Source: Branchiostoma floridae (taxonomy: Eukaryota > Chordata > Leptocardii > Amphioxiformes > Branchiostomatidae). From it: a stretch of DNA of 64,000 bases. The translations under genes were made by a program, and so were the position numbers. Shown piece by piece: positions 1-11,700 of this stretch (its first letter is position 1; each line of letters opens with the position of its first letter). The notes beneath the pieces are model-generated. The model saw nothing but the letters and a program-made list of their open reading frames with translations, searched no databases and was not told the origin of the DNA. The stretch is taken from contig NC_049982.1 in assembly GCF_000003815.2 (NCBI RefSeq), positions 31,852,560-31,916,559 on the forward strand, written 5' to 3'.

Positions 1-842
1 ACGGATGACTGCGGTGCGATAGGTGTCGGTTAGCTGAGGAATCAGTCCAATCTACTAGCTACTTGCTGTGTCGGATCGTCATGATTTTTGGCATGTAAAT
101 AGCCTAAGTGAAGACTTATATAATGTGATACTAATTATGCAAATTAACAGCTAATTTGCATAACTGATTAGGAAAAGTTCATAAATCCACAGCATTCCAT
201 TATAGTACTTTCAAGGTTGTCACATATGTAACTGAGAAAGAGGGAAGAGAGTAAGAGGTGTATTTAAAGACTTGAAAAGAGAATAACTCAAGAATGGATC
301 AAAGGATCATCATGATTTTTGGTATGCTGATATCTATTAATTGTAACTTGGGATCTAATTTGCCGAATCAATCAATGCCGAAATTTTATAAACCAACTCC
401 AAGCATATAATCTTGAAATGAAATGAAATGAAATGAGTAACGCATTTGTCTACAGACATCATTCTACATAACAAACCTGGTTTATTTGGCAAAGGTATGT
501 GTTCGTGGAACTCTAGTTCGAACTATCTATGGCCTGTTGATCATGAGTGCGTGTGTGTGGTGGGACTAGGGGGTTATTTTGCAGCATTCTTTACCTTATT
601 GTGCTAAGGTTGTGTACATCATACTATCCCTGCTATGTCCATGTTGTGATACGCTCACATGCTTATAATTTTTGCCACTCAATTATATCTTTGAAATGTC
701 ACCAAGGAAATTATAATTTTCGGGTGCGAGTTGCAGACCTAAACGGTTTCTTTTCATGGTTTTTATAATTAATAATGCATGATTTGGATTATTCACATGT
801 AATTAAATCATAGGGTTATATCTGGTAAGATACCCACGAGTT
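1..842. other. Intergenic, no gene recognised
   Basis: AT-rich sequence with no ORF that resembles a known protein and no convincing exon. The only simple feature is a short GAAAT tandem at about 414-434. Confidence 0.5.
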
Positions 843-1085
843 AAGGTGCCCTCTCACTGCACTTGCGTCAAGCTTGCGTCACTGCGGGGTTCGTTCACTG
901 CGTCACTGTTCTGTTCCGATTTTTTATAATATAGATATTGCGTGATATGTAAAAGTATGGCTTAGAAGACGACAAAATACAAAAAAAGGAAGTTCCTCCA
1001 AGGACCTCATCCCTGAAATTCGTTGAATATCTTTCGAGCACTCCAGTGACGCAAGAGTGACGCAAGTGCAGTGAGAGAGCACCTT
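843..1085. mobile_element. Harbinger-like MITE, copy 1
   Basis: Terminal inverted repeats begin AGGTG..CTCTCACTGCAC and contain two GCGTCA blocks. The right end is the near-perfect reverse complement. Flanks read TTA on both sides, which fits the 3-bp TWA target duplication of PIF/Harbinger elements. Two further copies lie at about 17743-17975 and 20148-20396. There is no coding capacity. Confidence 0.75.
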
Positions 1086-1834
1086 TACAAATCACTTTGC
1101 GGCCCCGTGTAGAACGCCCCAGAGTCGATTCTTAAAATCCTAAATTGTGTGTCAATCCGGCCATAAAAGAAATGGCGTAGTTGAGGTTTTCTAAAAAAAA
1201 TGTCTTGCTACGGAGGTTTTGTGGGATTGCTGGTGCTGCATTGTTAGTAGAGGTTTTTACAATCATAGTTTTCTTTATATGTGCGAAGGCCTTATGCTCC
1301 GTATGAGTTGCGCGCGTACTGATTTGTACGTCTGCGTATTTGATACGCAACTCATACGCACTTGAATATACGCAAAAGCGAAGCGTGAACGGGACTTTAG
1401 AATAACGCAGGGAATTATGAAAGTTGACATTTATTACAATATCCCCATCAGTTGTATGATTGATTCGCTAGAATTCGCCGCAGAGGGCAATATAACATGC
1501 CAAAAATAGCCTGACCCTTTTTTGTAATCCGGCTTTATACGCTTTGTGTGTGCGAAATCCTCACTCATGTGATGACATTATACTGTAATTGCATTTAGCC
1601 CAATGGGAGGCATGATGGTGAGAATAAACCAGGTTACCTTGATGCACGGCATGGAGCCATGTCGTTTGTCATCCAAAATGGGCAGCCTTTGGATTAGCGG
1701 GAGTAATGTTCTCCCCCAGATGACCCATTTATTGTGCCATGTGGTTCAACATGGATGGAGCGTTTTGATGAATAAATTAACGGCATTAGTTGTGCAGCTC
1801 CTTTCTTTTTCACTGACGGATGGCTGGTTGGTTG
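1086..1834. other. Intergenic with a short palindrome
   Basis: No gene seen. A short inverted repeat around 1298-1355 (ATGAGTTGCG / CGCAACTCAT) suggests the remnant of another small foldback element. Confidence 0.35.
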
Positions 1835-2023
1835 GTAAATTGATTGATTGATTGATTGATTGGCTGATTTGATATGAATGGTTGGGGTTTGTATGGATGG
1901 TGGATGGATGGAAGGATGGATGGATGGTGGAAGGATGATGGATTGAAGGATCGATGGATGGTGAAAGGATGGATGGATGGATGATGAATTGAAGGATGGA
2001 TGGATGGTGGAAGGATGGGACAC
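1835..2023. repeat. (GATT)n and (GGAT)n microsatellite
   Basis: A run of GATT repeats at about 1840-1861 is followed by imperfect GGATGGAT/GGAAGGAT repeats to about 2020. Open frames across it (Ser/Ile/His/Pro-rich on the minus strand) are repeat artefacts. Confidence 0.9.
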
Positions 2024-2037
2024 ACAAACAGCATTGA

Positions 2038-2260
2038 GTTTGTCAATTCTGTGACCTACATCAAGTAGAAGATGAACGACATTTTATCTTAGACTGTAAA
2101 CTGTATCATGAGGAGATAATTGTGCTAATTACAACGGTATCAAAGAAGAGTTTCCGTATTTCAAACATCTTAATGCAACGGATGAATTTCTATTTTTGAT
2201 CCTGATGTGCTTAGACAAACCTTGTAACGTTATAATTAACGTTATAAAGCACAATATCTG
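2038..2260 (+). mobile_element. LINE reverse-transcriptase C-terminal relic
   Basis: Plus-strand translation from about 2045 gives a CDLHQVEDERHFILDCKLY-like stretch. This is the C-x-x-x-x-x-EDE-x-HF-x(3)-C motif found near the C terminus of many non-LTR retrotransposon polyproteins. The frame stops at about 2196. It is a short degenerate fragment and the element class beyond 'LINE' cannot be set. Confidence 0.55.
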
Positions 2261-2557
2261 TTTCTATATCTATACGTGAACAAAGAAGCGAGAAGATGTG
2301 GACTATTCCATTAGCTTTAATAGGATAACACCTTTATATCGATATCTTAAATTCGTGTATTGTTGTTTCCACTTTCCTGTATATGTTTGTTACGTGACCC
2401 ACGTCATACTATTAACGGGTCGGGCTGTACCTAGCCCGTCCTACTGCTAGCTTTATTAGATAGCCAGGCGACGTTGACCAACCAAAAGGCCCCATTTCGT
2501 ATTGGTAATGACGCTGTATCCGTTACAGGTGAATCACATTGTGGTATAACTCATAAC

Positions 2558-2850
2558 AGGATCCAATAGAAAGAGAGTTCACAGAATATTGACCAATCAG
2601 AATAACGCAACGGCAAGGAAGTCTGGCTGTACCCAGCAGGGAGGAATGTTTATCAATGCGGTACAATATTGGACAAGATTTGAATAGATTTGACATGCAG
2701 ATATTGCTACATTATGGATATTTGCTATAACCACCGAATAAATCCACCGAGTGAGCGAAGCGAACGAAGCAGATCTATTCGGTGGTTATCCTATAGCGAA
2801 TGACCATGCCTTATGACACTATATACACCTCGGGACGGGTCATTGACCCT
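2558..2850. repeat. Dispersed repeat, copy 1 (second copy near 38.02 kb)
   Basis: This stretch shares long similar blocks with 38024-38335: GACCAATCAGAATAAC, ACCCAGCAGGGAGGAATG, AGATTTGACATGC, and the closing ACACCATATACACCTC..GGTCATT..CCCTTTA. In this copy the middle holds a palindrome (about 2728-2800) with ACCACCGAATA / TATTCGGTGGT arms. No protein is encoded. Confidence 0.65.
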
Positions 2851-3050
2851 TTATGATAAAGGTCATCCATTCATTAATTCATCAATTCAATGACAGAAAT
2901 ATTTCTGCCATCCTGGATCTCATATTTCGCACCCAATTTGTCTCCTACATACGACAAGGGCTGAAACGGACAGAAGATGGTTTGAAGTTCGGGGTAAAGA
3001 GGTTACGGCGGAAACCACAGAAATTTACAGTATATATGGTCTATACGCAG

Positions 3051-3749
3051 TCACCACCAAGTGAACACAACCTCGTGCAGCCATTTGGTACACCAGGGGC
3101 ACTGAGGCGGGTTGTTCTCGGCGCCACGTGCGCTGAACCCCCGCCTACCCAACTCCAACGTCAGGCAGTCCATAAACACGTCCACCTCCGCTTTCTTACA
3201 CGTGTGTAGCGGATGGAAAATACAGAACGCTTTCTGAGTCACGTAACAGTTATGCCCCTCGCCCGTTGGGTATTCGTTCTCTTTAAAATTACGCTGTAAC
3301 ATAATTCCGCTAAGCCCTATCTTTACGGACGTTGTCCGGTAAGGGCACTTCGACAATGGCTTCTTCGCTTCTTCTATAAGCGTGTCCAGCAAGATTTCAA
3401 AGTCGTCGAAAGTTTTCAAGTAATCTTGTCTGAGTTTTTGAGCTGACAATGTAGGAGTGTTTTCTAACAGAACCATCAGAGGTTCTAGCCCGTAAAATTG
3501 AGCTTCGTTGTACGCATGCTCGAGAGAATTTGGCGGGATGTCCGGAAGGTCGTCCGATCTGAGGAAATCAAGGACGAACTTGAAGTACGTCCCGTCCCTG
3601 TCGATGAAGTAGCGCCCCTCCTTGTCCCGGGCTAGGCGGTGCCTCCCGCTGAACATGGTGGCCAGCATGGACTCAGGGTACTTTCGTAGGGTCGCCAGAC
3701 ACGTCGTGAAGTGTGACCCGCCTACATTCAGCTCCACTACGTCTGGGAA
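3051..3749 (-). CDS. KCTD7: KCTD7/KCTD14-like BTB/POZ (T1) domain protein, 3' exon
   Basis: This is a single long 3' exon of 232 codons plus stop. It opens at a splice acceptor (TTCTTCTAG, then TTC CCA GAC GTA GTG) that gives FPDVVELNVGG, the start of the KCTD T1/BTB fold. The domain follows with the family's MFSGRH, EGRYFIDRDGTYF and VLDFLRS..LP signatures over the first ~100 residues. The C-terminal half ends in FTWW, matching my recollection that KCTD7 ends in TWW. KCTD proteins are substrate adaptors for Cullin-3 ubiquitin ligases or regulators of membrane excitability. The GTG sometimes taken as a start (at 3737) lies inside the conserved FPDVVELN block. The exon is therefore internal and the N-terminal exon lies at higher coordinates, where I could not place it. 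KCTD7 versus KCTD14 cannot be settled, because both derive from one invertebrate gene. Confidence 0.85.
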   Translation of the reverse strand, partial: FPDVVELNVGGSHFTTCLATLRKYPESMLATMFSGRHRLARDKEGRYFIDRDGTYFKFVLDFLRSDDLPDIPPNSLEHAYNEAQFYGLEPLMVLLENTPTLSAQKLRQDYLKTFDDFEILLDTLIEEAKKPLSKCPYRTTSVKIGLSGIMLQRNFKENEYPTGEGHNCYVTQKAFCIFHPLHTCKKAEVDVFMDCLTLELGRRGFSARGAENNPPQCPWCTKWLHEVVFTWW

Positions 3750-4483
3750 CTAGAAGAAAACAGAGTTTTTAAATGACGAATATGAGCGCAAAGAAGGCCA
3801 TGCTGACCTGTGACGGCAGCAGGTATAGACTTCTGGGCACCTGACGTCACACATCCCAGAGATCAATGCGCATCAGGAAATGGATTATGATGTGAAGATC
3901 AACGGATCCTACCGAAATATTAAAATTCGTTTGTCACGTGCACATTTCTTCTTTATTTCTTCTTCTTCTTCTTCATTTTATAAAAGGTAAACTCTTTAAT
4001 CATGTACCATATCACCCCCCACAGATGACACTGAAGTCTGATTTGTATATTTCAAGTGTACTAGTATCTGACACATTAAGCATGTTTTTTCTGCATTTAC
4101 TTTTGATTAAGGAGCAGAATCCTTGCGTTGAACTAGAGTTCATAATCGATAGCTCGTAATGTTCGTAAATTGTATCTAATCATGTGAATCATCTTCAAAG
4201 CTAACGTTTACTACATAGTAAAAATCATGACAATCAGTCAACCCCTTCTTGAGTCATTCTCTTCGAAAGTTTGAAAGAAAAAAATCAGCCATGTAGTTAA
4301 AAACAAGTCGCTAGGTGGCAACCTTACAATTGCCCGCAAGAGCTATTTCATTTACCGCTAAAATAACGACCATAGCATGTCCAACACTAGATATCAAAAC
4401 CCAAATCAGAATGGTTCACATTTGTGTAGGAGTCATTCAAAGAGGGAATGCAATGCGTTTGGATGCAAATGCTGCTTTTCCTA

Positions 4484-4651
4484 CTCTCCAAGCAGAGGTT
4501 ATGCTCCGGCTGTTTCTTTGACGTTTTAGTCGTTTTATGGCAGCCCAAAGACATCGAGAAAGAGTAGAAAGCCGATGAAAACGATAGTCGATAAAAACGA
4601 CTAAAAAACTTCAAAAAAAGAACAGCCAGAGCATAACCTCTGCTTGGAGAG
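4484..4651. mobile_element. Foldback element with CTCTCCAAGCAGAGG ends
   Basis: CTCTCCAAGCAGAGGTTATG at the left is the reverse complement of the right end (CATAACCTCTGCTTGGAGAG). The arms continue inward through GCTC(C/T)GGCTGTT. The termini resemble the AATCTCCAAGCAGATC family at 6453, 24728, 25356 and 30533, so this is probably a related non-autonomous DNA transposon. Confidence 0.7.
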
Positions 4652-5659
4652 AAGCTTTTCCAGTTTCGATTGATTTGGCCTGCTGACTAATCGGCCAAGT
4701 AACATTTACGTTACATGGCAAAAGCGCCACCATACATGCAGTTTATCCTCAAAACATTGTAGCTAAATACAAACCTTATCGGATGACAAGCTGCTGTCAG
4801 TCATCTTGTACATGGCGGTATCTAGTATGATGTGACAACTGTTAATTTAGATACATTGAAAGAAGAAACACAAGGAAGACTTAAATCTTGCGTAAGTTGC
4901 ATGCCAGCCAGCGCTCGAAAACCGGGTACGATGATTCAACGAATGACTCCAGAAACGACGTGGCGTACATATAACTTAGCTGCAACTTAGCTAACATATA
5001 ACAAATATGATCAAACCACACGTACAGCACACGAAAAACTAAACACCCGTTCAACCAGTACTGAGGTTATCATAGTACTTCCAGGTCAATAACCTGTACC
5101 ACGTCGTCACTTCCTGTATACATGTTACACAACGATGACGCAATGATGATCAATGATGTAATGTTACGTGGCAATGCATGTAACGTTTACTACCACTACT
5201 AGAGCTGAATATTGTTCAGCATTTGCACTGTAATGCAGACAAGTCTCTGGAGACTAAAATACCAGTTTAATGTTACAGTAAGGCCACAGCAAGTGTATTT
5301 TATGGATGACACCAGCAGGCTCATGAATTGAAATTTTCTAGTATATCGTGGTCAGATGATGACATGAGATATTTGAACATATCTTCCTTCGTCATGTGTG
5401 CATATTTCTGATCTACATGTGCAGCATTAACAAATGTATTGCGCAGATCATTGTACAGTTAACGGATAAAGTTTACTCGATCCGTGGATAAGGGTGACTA
5501 AGAAGTAGCTACCACACTAGTGTCACTATATGCATCTCTCGAATACAGAAATAATGTGATGCCATGTTCGCCTCAATTCTTGTCACAACGTTTTTGGCAT
5601 CTATTTGGGAAATCTATTGAAAAAAAAAAGTTTTTTCCCCCTCTCTCTCATTAAATTTG

Positions 5660-5878
5660 CAGTCTGCAGAGAATGCCATCCATAAAACTTGCTGTGGCCT
5701 AATCGGTGGTCCAGGTGGCAGACATTTGGTGATGACGTGCCACGATGCTCGTGAGGTGGTAAATATCATTAATATGCGAGGTTTTATTTTGGATGATAAG
5801 TTACATGTCATAGACAATGCCGTATATTGTAGTACGTGCGCTCCGAAACGTAAATTCTGTGTCAGGTTTCAGCGTTGA
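5660..5878 (+). other. Unidentified open frame behind a strong acceptor-like site
   Basis: A pyrimidine-rich run ending in TTTGCAG (5655-5660) precedes a 72-codon open frame with a balanced, protein-like composition (for example GLIGGPGGRHLVMTCHDARE). I do not recognise it. A donor-like GTG|GTAAAT occurs about 100 bp in. It could be an exon of an unannotated gene, a domesticated transposon fragment, or chance. Confidence 0.2.
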
Positions 5879-6132
5879 AGCGAATTTTGGCTTCAGATTC
5901 TGTAATCTCCACCACGGCAGAAAACGTTATACATGTTACAAAGTTAATGTTTTCATAAGGTACGTGTACGCTTTCAGGTCGAGACTGCGAGGGAATCCAA
6001 ATCAACTTGAAGTTGGGAGCAGGTGTGGAGAAAAATCTCCATGAGATGTGAGGGCACCTTTCTGTTTATGGCCTCCTTTGGTCAATATTGCCTATGTTAA
6101 AATCCTAATTGATATCAGCCCTACAGCTTCAA

Positions 6133-6342
6133 CTATCCCATACGAGAATGGCTGTCTCTGCCACATAGGGACAGATAGGACTGTCCGGCACATCTGTTAG
6201 CTGACGCAGGTCTGTTGCAGAGTTCTTTTCTCTTGATCCGCCTTTCTTCTGCCTTGCGCATCAGTCTGGTTTCTCTCAATTCAATTAGCTGCCTCATGGC
6301 CTGGAAATTGTGCATATGTCCAGCTGGATCTGTCATTTGCAC
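6133..6342 (-). mobile_element. Possible LINE C-terminal relic
   Basis: The minus-strand frame ends in YLSLCGRDSHSRMG. This resembles the C-x-x-CGRDCHSRIGL zinc-knuckle tail found at the end of some non-LTR retrotransposon proteins, although the first cysteine pair is not intact. A basic region (RKAEERRIKRKE) precedes it. The relic is truncated and the class is uncertain. Confidence 0.4.
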
Positions 6343-6452
6343 TCCTGCCAGTGCTCTGTGTCAATGTAAGAGCTTTCAGGTCCCTCTTACAGATGTATTT
6401 GAAACGCAGTGGTCGCCCGGGCCTCTTTCTGACTCCAGAGTGTTAATCTAGT

Positions 6453-6502
6453 AATCTCCAAGCAGATCTTGCTGTGGCAAATGGGAAGGAGTTTAGCCGG
6501 CA
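6453..6502. mobile_element. AATCTCCAAGCAGATC MITE, left end, cut by gap
   Basis: The sequence starts TAATCTCCAAGCAGATCTTG and continues through AAGGAGTTTAGCCGGCA, identical in layout to the copy at 24728. It runs into the assembly gap at 6503. Confidence 0.65.
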
Positions 6503-6602
6503 NNNNNNNNNNNNNNNNNNNNNNNNNNNNNNNNNNNNNNNNNNNNNNNNNNNNNNNNNNNNNNNNNNNNNNNNNNNNNNNNNNNNNNNNNNNNNNNNNN
6601 NN
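6503..6602. other. Assembly gap (100 N)
   Basis: A run of exactly 100 N, probably a fixed-length gap of unknown true size. Confidence 0.98.
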
Positions 6603-6631
6603 CCAGATAGCCGCTGGCGTCAGTGTAATGG

Positions 6632-7036
6632 CGTGGGACCGCGTAGCGCAGTGGGGCCGTGTTCGCCCCGTGAACGAGAGGTTGCGGGTTCGAATCCGCC
6701 TGCCGTGTTACCGATCTTGTGCCTTTGGGAAAGGCACTTTACACGGGCGCCGGCTTTCCTCACTATACTCAGGTGAAAATGAGTACCTAGCTTCGGCTCA
6801 CGGTGATTTACATCATTCACCCGGACGGGAGACCTGGCGCATATGAAAGGGTATGTCACCCCGTAAGGGGCAGTATAACCCCGTCGTGTGTAAACATGTG
6901 CGAACGGTGCGATCACGTCGACCGATGATGTATGTTCGTCTGTATCTCTGTGGACCTGCCGCTACCAGCCCAAAGCTGCCTAATGAGTTGTATCATTGTC
7001 AAATAAATAAATAAATAAATAAATAAAATAAATAAA
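6632..7036 (+). mobile_element. tRNA-derived SINE
   Basis: Pol III box A (TAGCGCAGTGG, about 6644) and box B (GGTTCGAATCC, about 6687) lie at tRNA-like spacing. A non-tRNA body follows (TTGTGCCTTTGGGAAAGGCA..), and the element ends in a (AAAT)n tail at about 7003-7036. The tRNA cloverleaf itself is degenerate, so this is a SINE rather than a tRNA gene. A diverged relative lies on the minus strand at 26880-27178. Confidence 0.85.
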
Positions 7037-7090
7037 CATCTCTCAGCTGTGAATTACCGAACATCTGGCTTCAAGTTGATCTGGCTTGGA

Positions 7091-7345
7091 GAGCTACTAG
7101 TATAGTAGAAGCCGCTTAATTGCACACCCCATTTGCCAGTGCATTTCGTTCAATTATCCGAATGGTGCTATAAAGCGAAGGTATTAAGCTGGACTGCACC
7201 ACCACGGGATTTTGGGATTTCGTACAATTAACAGAATATCATCCGTTGTGCAATTTTAATTGTACAACGGATGATATTGAACAAATTCACAGCTATGCGT
7301 AGACTTTAAAAAAAGTCTACGTATAGCTGTGAATTTGTTCAACTC
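7091..7345. mobile_element. TAGTAGAAGCCGCTTAATTGC MITE plus two adjacent hairpins
   Basis: The left part (TAGTAGAAGCCGCTTAATTG, about 7094) matches the reverse strand of the element at 53850-54028. It runs to a CCGTTGTGCAATT end and is followed by two near-perfect palindromes, 7235-7278 and 7279-7341. The second has arms of about 28 bp around a short A-rich loop. Confidence 0.65.
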
Positions 7346-8244
7346 TCCAATTTCAAACAATAGGTCACAATCGGGGTGCTTTGGCTGAGTCTTGCGCCAA
7401 GGAAAACAGAAACCCAATCGAAGGGCTCTTTCAACATTGCTAGCAGACTAACATGTAACGTTAAATTACTTATTATTCTCCTCGCAGACGGTCTCAATTC
7501 TTGTAAAGTAAACGTGACTAATCGACTTGAAGGCGGGAAACTCAGGCTGAGGTAACTGGGGTTACATTCAGGACACAAAGTCGCACGGACAGCTATTCGG
7601 CCCCCAACAGCTCAGTTGCCCGCGCGGTCGTTTGTGCTTGCCGAGTGAGGAAGGTGAGTGATAGACATGTCAGAAACGACATTTCGGCTCACGCACACTC
7701 AAAGTGGCTTATTGTTTATCATGACCTTTCTCCTACATTTTCTGTAATATGTGGGTTTTGTGATGAATATAATCATGTAACAATAAAACCAATGAGCTCT
7801 TTGCACGTCGACGTCAGATCCATATGGTTTGAACTTGGCATGTAACTGTTACCAATGATCATTGTACAATCGAATTTTTTTCTCGCTTTCCCACCCAAAA
7901 CCGTGTGATTGCTTTTGCTGACGACAAAAAACCGTAGGCGATTTCTGAGTAGCATTAAGTAAGAGTGTTTTCCGTGACAAGTAACACGAAGTAGCTTCGT
8001 CATGCTTCCTGTTTGTTCCGGTCTTAACCAGTTGGGGATCTAGCTTATATATCTGGCTAAATTGAAGAAATATTAATTCAACATTCATCTATACCTTCAG
8101 TTCTTGAATATCAATGTGAAACATATTTCTCTGTTTCTTCCGTTTTTAATGTAAATCGCATTTTCCCCGCGCAAAATAACTATTAATTTTTGTTCCAAAT
8201 GACATTTACCCCCTATATGACTGAAATGGATGGGTCCGCCTAAG
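7346..8244. other. Intergenic, upstream of mitoferrin
   Basis: No gene, RNA or repeat family recognised. Confidence 0.4.
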
Positions 8245-8400
8245 CATCATCTTTCTATCATGTGATAATTCCCGCTGCTCTGATTGGTGGAGACTCCCTC
8301 CGACTGCACTGGCATGGCGAGCATGGCGGGACCGGAAACTACAGGAAAACATAGGAAAACATAGGAAAACACAGGAAAACATATGAAGGAGTGTTTAATC
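8245..8400 (+). promoter_or_regulatory. Possible mitoferrin proximal promoter
   Basis: Contains CTATCATGTGATAA (two GATA-type sites about 8256-8269) and an inverted CCAAT box (GATTGG, about 8281-8286). A short AGGAAAACAT tandem follows at 8343-8385. The position is 300-450 bp upstream of the mitoferrin ATG. Motif content only; no start site can be proven. Confidence 0.3.
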
Positions 8401-8701
8401 TACTAAAATACGGTGAGTTATGATGAGTAAACATGGCAGGTTGCTATATTATGCCAAAGAATAATCTACAGATGGCCCTGGAATGAAGAAATTGTCAGAA
8501 AATGCCTGAGACAACGGGCCTGGTTTCCTGTGGTTCCTAGGTTTTTCTCTCCTTTCCGGTATTAAGGCTGACCGGCATGGCGGAGGCAAGTCGTGAGGAG
8601 CAGTCGTGTGGTCTTCTCTCTCCTCAGCTTCCGATCTCACTGTTGTCCACAGGAACTACAGGTTAGGTCCCTCACTAGACTGTCTTCCTGCAGCATCGAG
8701 G

Positions 8702-11700
8702 ATGGACCCGGACGACCCGTACGAGAGCCTGCCGAAGGAGAGTAGTCTGGCGGCGCATTTGGGAGCGGGAGCTCTGGCAGGCATGGCCGAACATTGCATA
8801 ATGTACCCCGTGGATTCTGTCAAGGTTAGTGGCCCTAACACACACCCCTCTGCTTCAACACTTTAAATATAACCTTAACAGTTACCTAATAGGTTTACCA
8901 AAGTTTCTTTAGCCACCATCAATATTCTTTGATCTGTGAGCGAAATTTTACACTGTGTGTTTTTGACACGGTCTATCCAAATTTTGAGAAAATCGCAAAA
9001 CCGGCGTGAGAGATTTTGAAAATTAATTCCCTGAGGATTTAAGATAGCGTTGTCATGTTGTTTGCTTATTATTGAATTGTTGTGGACTTGTTTTATGATT
9101 GTAGTAGTTGTCATTGTTTCGATCGAGCATATGTGGATGTGGTTGAACATGTGCACAACTGTCACGACCCTTTGAGGTCAACATAGCTATAGCTGCTTGC
9201 ATAAACTTTGAGGGGAGGGGGGCGGACCAACACATTTTGTTGTGCATATAGATCATAATCTTTTATATGGACGGAACGTGGCATAGTTCTCCCTCAAAAA
9301 CTAAGGTCTCCATTTTTTTACAGTTGTCTTTGCCAACATATCATTCCCGCTGAAGTCACTTCCTAGATTCCTAGAATCTTTTTTCTCATCTCACCTGATC
9401 CAGGACCTGACCCACTCTATTGTTTACACATGACACGCCCCTGTTTTACATGTAGGTGATACAATGTACTGTATATCCTGAAATATTTGCAGATCCTTAA
9501 ACTTTAAAGTGTGCAAAATTTGCTACGTCATCGCCAACTCGTCATGCCACAAACAGGTGGCCACATTTCCGTCCTGTTGCAAACTATAAGCCATTCGAAT
9601 ATTTCGCAAATTTCGTGGGCGACAGTAATTGTAGATAATATGTCAAAGCCCCTGAGATGTAAACAACCTCATCCCGATAATTGTTTTTTTATTTGCACAA
9701 CAATGTACGGAACATAATGTTGGTGTACAAGTAGATCACAGTAGTTGTCTGCAAACATTTCACAAATAATCTAAAGCAAGGGAATGTTTGGGCAATGTTG
9801 ACGTCTTATCACTTATCTTGTGAGTTTTCGTACCTGTAACGGTTATGTCACTTATGTTTGTACTAACGGGAGTGGTGTGAGAATGAAACAAGTGCTGACA
9901 TCGTTAAATATTAAACAAAACCAAGGAAAACAAGCATTGCCCATCCTGTGTATTATGTAACTGAAGGACAACATTTTAGGAAGGGCTGTCAAACTTTTTT
10001 GTTTGTGAAGGTGCGAGGAATGGTTAAAAATTTTTGTTCAATCTGCTCCATCCAGACGCTGGAAAGAGCACTGAGTTCGTGGCTTCTAACTAGCAGCTTC
10101 TGAAAAGAAATAGCTGACTTCAGCTCAAAGGACATATCATGGCTCGGGTCCAAGAAAGCGAATTGTTAACACTCCTTGAAGTTTCAAGGCATACTGTGAA
10201 AGACCACTCCGTGCATGTGAATGAGATGTGTATCAGTTTCAAAGGATTCAACTTTCAAGTCCAATAATTTCTAGTCCAAAGGAACTCTTAACTTCCTAAC
10301 TCAAGAAATTTCTGTTGTCCGTAATCTTTGCAATCAGTTGCTAAGGAACTGTTAATCTAATGCAAAGAAGTTATTTGAGTACATATCGGATGCTCTTGTG
10401 GAATCTTGTTCTATAAATATGATTGGTCTGTGTATCCAGGTTAGGCTTATTTGCTTGGTAAAGTAGACTGATCCGCTTTATAACCTTCACTTTCAATGTA
10501 AGCCAGGGCTTAAATTACATGCCTTACATTTTGTTCGTGGATTTCTATTAAGATTCTATTGGATTAAGATTTCTAGTGAAGATATCATCCAGTTATTATA
10601 GTTTTACACTCTAGAAATGTTTTTCCTTTGTTCATCTAAATCACGTGTGATGCTAGGGCTGTGTACCAGCACTGTGTACTATATCGTAAAAATCGTATTG
10701 TCCCTATAGAATACAATTTGATGAATAATAAAGATTGAAGAGTTTCATGTCGTTGCAAAGCTATATACTCTGCAGTATACTGTAAGCTTCATTGCGTATG
10801 CCGAAATTGTTCCATGGCAAGAGCAGCAGCTTGAGTATTTTTACAGACATATTCCAGAGCTTGAAATACCCACTTGCACACTTGGAAACACAACCACACT
10901 TTGCTTGGCGCAACTTAATTTTAAATCCAGGTAGCCCAGTGTGCAACCTGAAATTTTGCAGTTGGAACACTGCTTTTCCTCCGCCTACGTGCAAAATCTT
11001 TTGCATTTATTTCTTGACAAGAATATCTAAACATAAGTAGCTACATGTAACTGGCAGAAAAGATAAGAGCTAAGTAGCTGAGTTGAAGACAGTGATAACT
11101 TGGGAGTTTGGAAACCTGAAAATGCTAAAATGTTTATGGCGCAACCTGCCTTTTGACTATGGTTGAAAAAGTATTTCAAGCACTAGATTCTCCAAAAATG
11201 ATGTTGCAGGTATTAGCCTTACTGTAGGCCACATGAAGGTGTCTATGTGAAGTCTTGTAGTGCTGCTAATGTACTATTCGTGTTACCTAGGGAGCATGGA
11301 ACTGCTGTTATAATAGTGAAGTGGACCTCTGTCATTGTGTCCCTCTTTGAGGACTCTTAGCTCTGCAGTCGTGCAAGCTATTGAACATACCTTGATACCA
11401 TTTAGGGCTATAGAATATCAATATAGGGTAGGTCACTACATGTGTGGAAACTTTTCTCAAAATGTTGGCAGTAGATGTGGGCACTGTTATATTGTACCAA
11501 TACGATGCCGTTTTTTTCCTTTTATGACTGATCCGAAAAAACACATGAAAACCAGTGGACCAGATTTTGGACTGATTAAAAAATGAACACACATTACATT
11601 ATATCAGCAGGTGTTTACACATTGTTGGGATTACTGGTTTAAGAAAATAATGTGTAAAGTAGAGTTCTTAATTATATCTACAAGTTTCTACAGTCAAACA

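Larger units (their letters stand above)
3750..6119. other. Intergenic or KCTD 5' intron, no exon placed
   Basis: The missing first exon of the KCTD gene should lie somewhere upstream on the minus strand, but no donor preceded by a convincing N-terminal sequence was found. The stretch otherwise holds a 168-bp inverted repeat (4484-4651) and an unexplained open frame at 5660-5878. Confidence 0.4.

Noticed and set aside
1694-2046. Three overlapping Ser/Ile/His/Pro repeat proteins on the minus strand
   Set aside because: They arise from GGAT/GATT simple repeats in all three frames.
2853-3209. 118-codon plus-strand frame overlapping the KCTD 3' end
   Set aside because: It is antisense to conserved KCTD coding sequence and starts within a repeat.
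6632-6710. Functional tRNA gene
   Set aside because: Box A and box B are present but the stems do not pair and a SINE body with an (AAAT)n tail follows.
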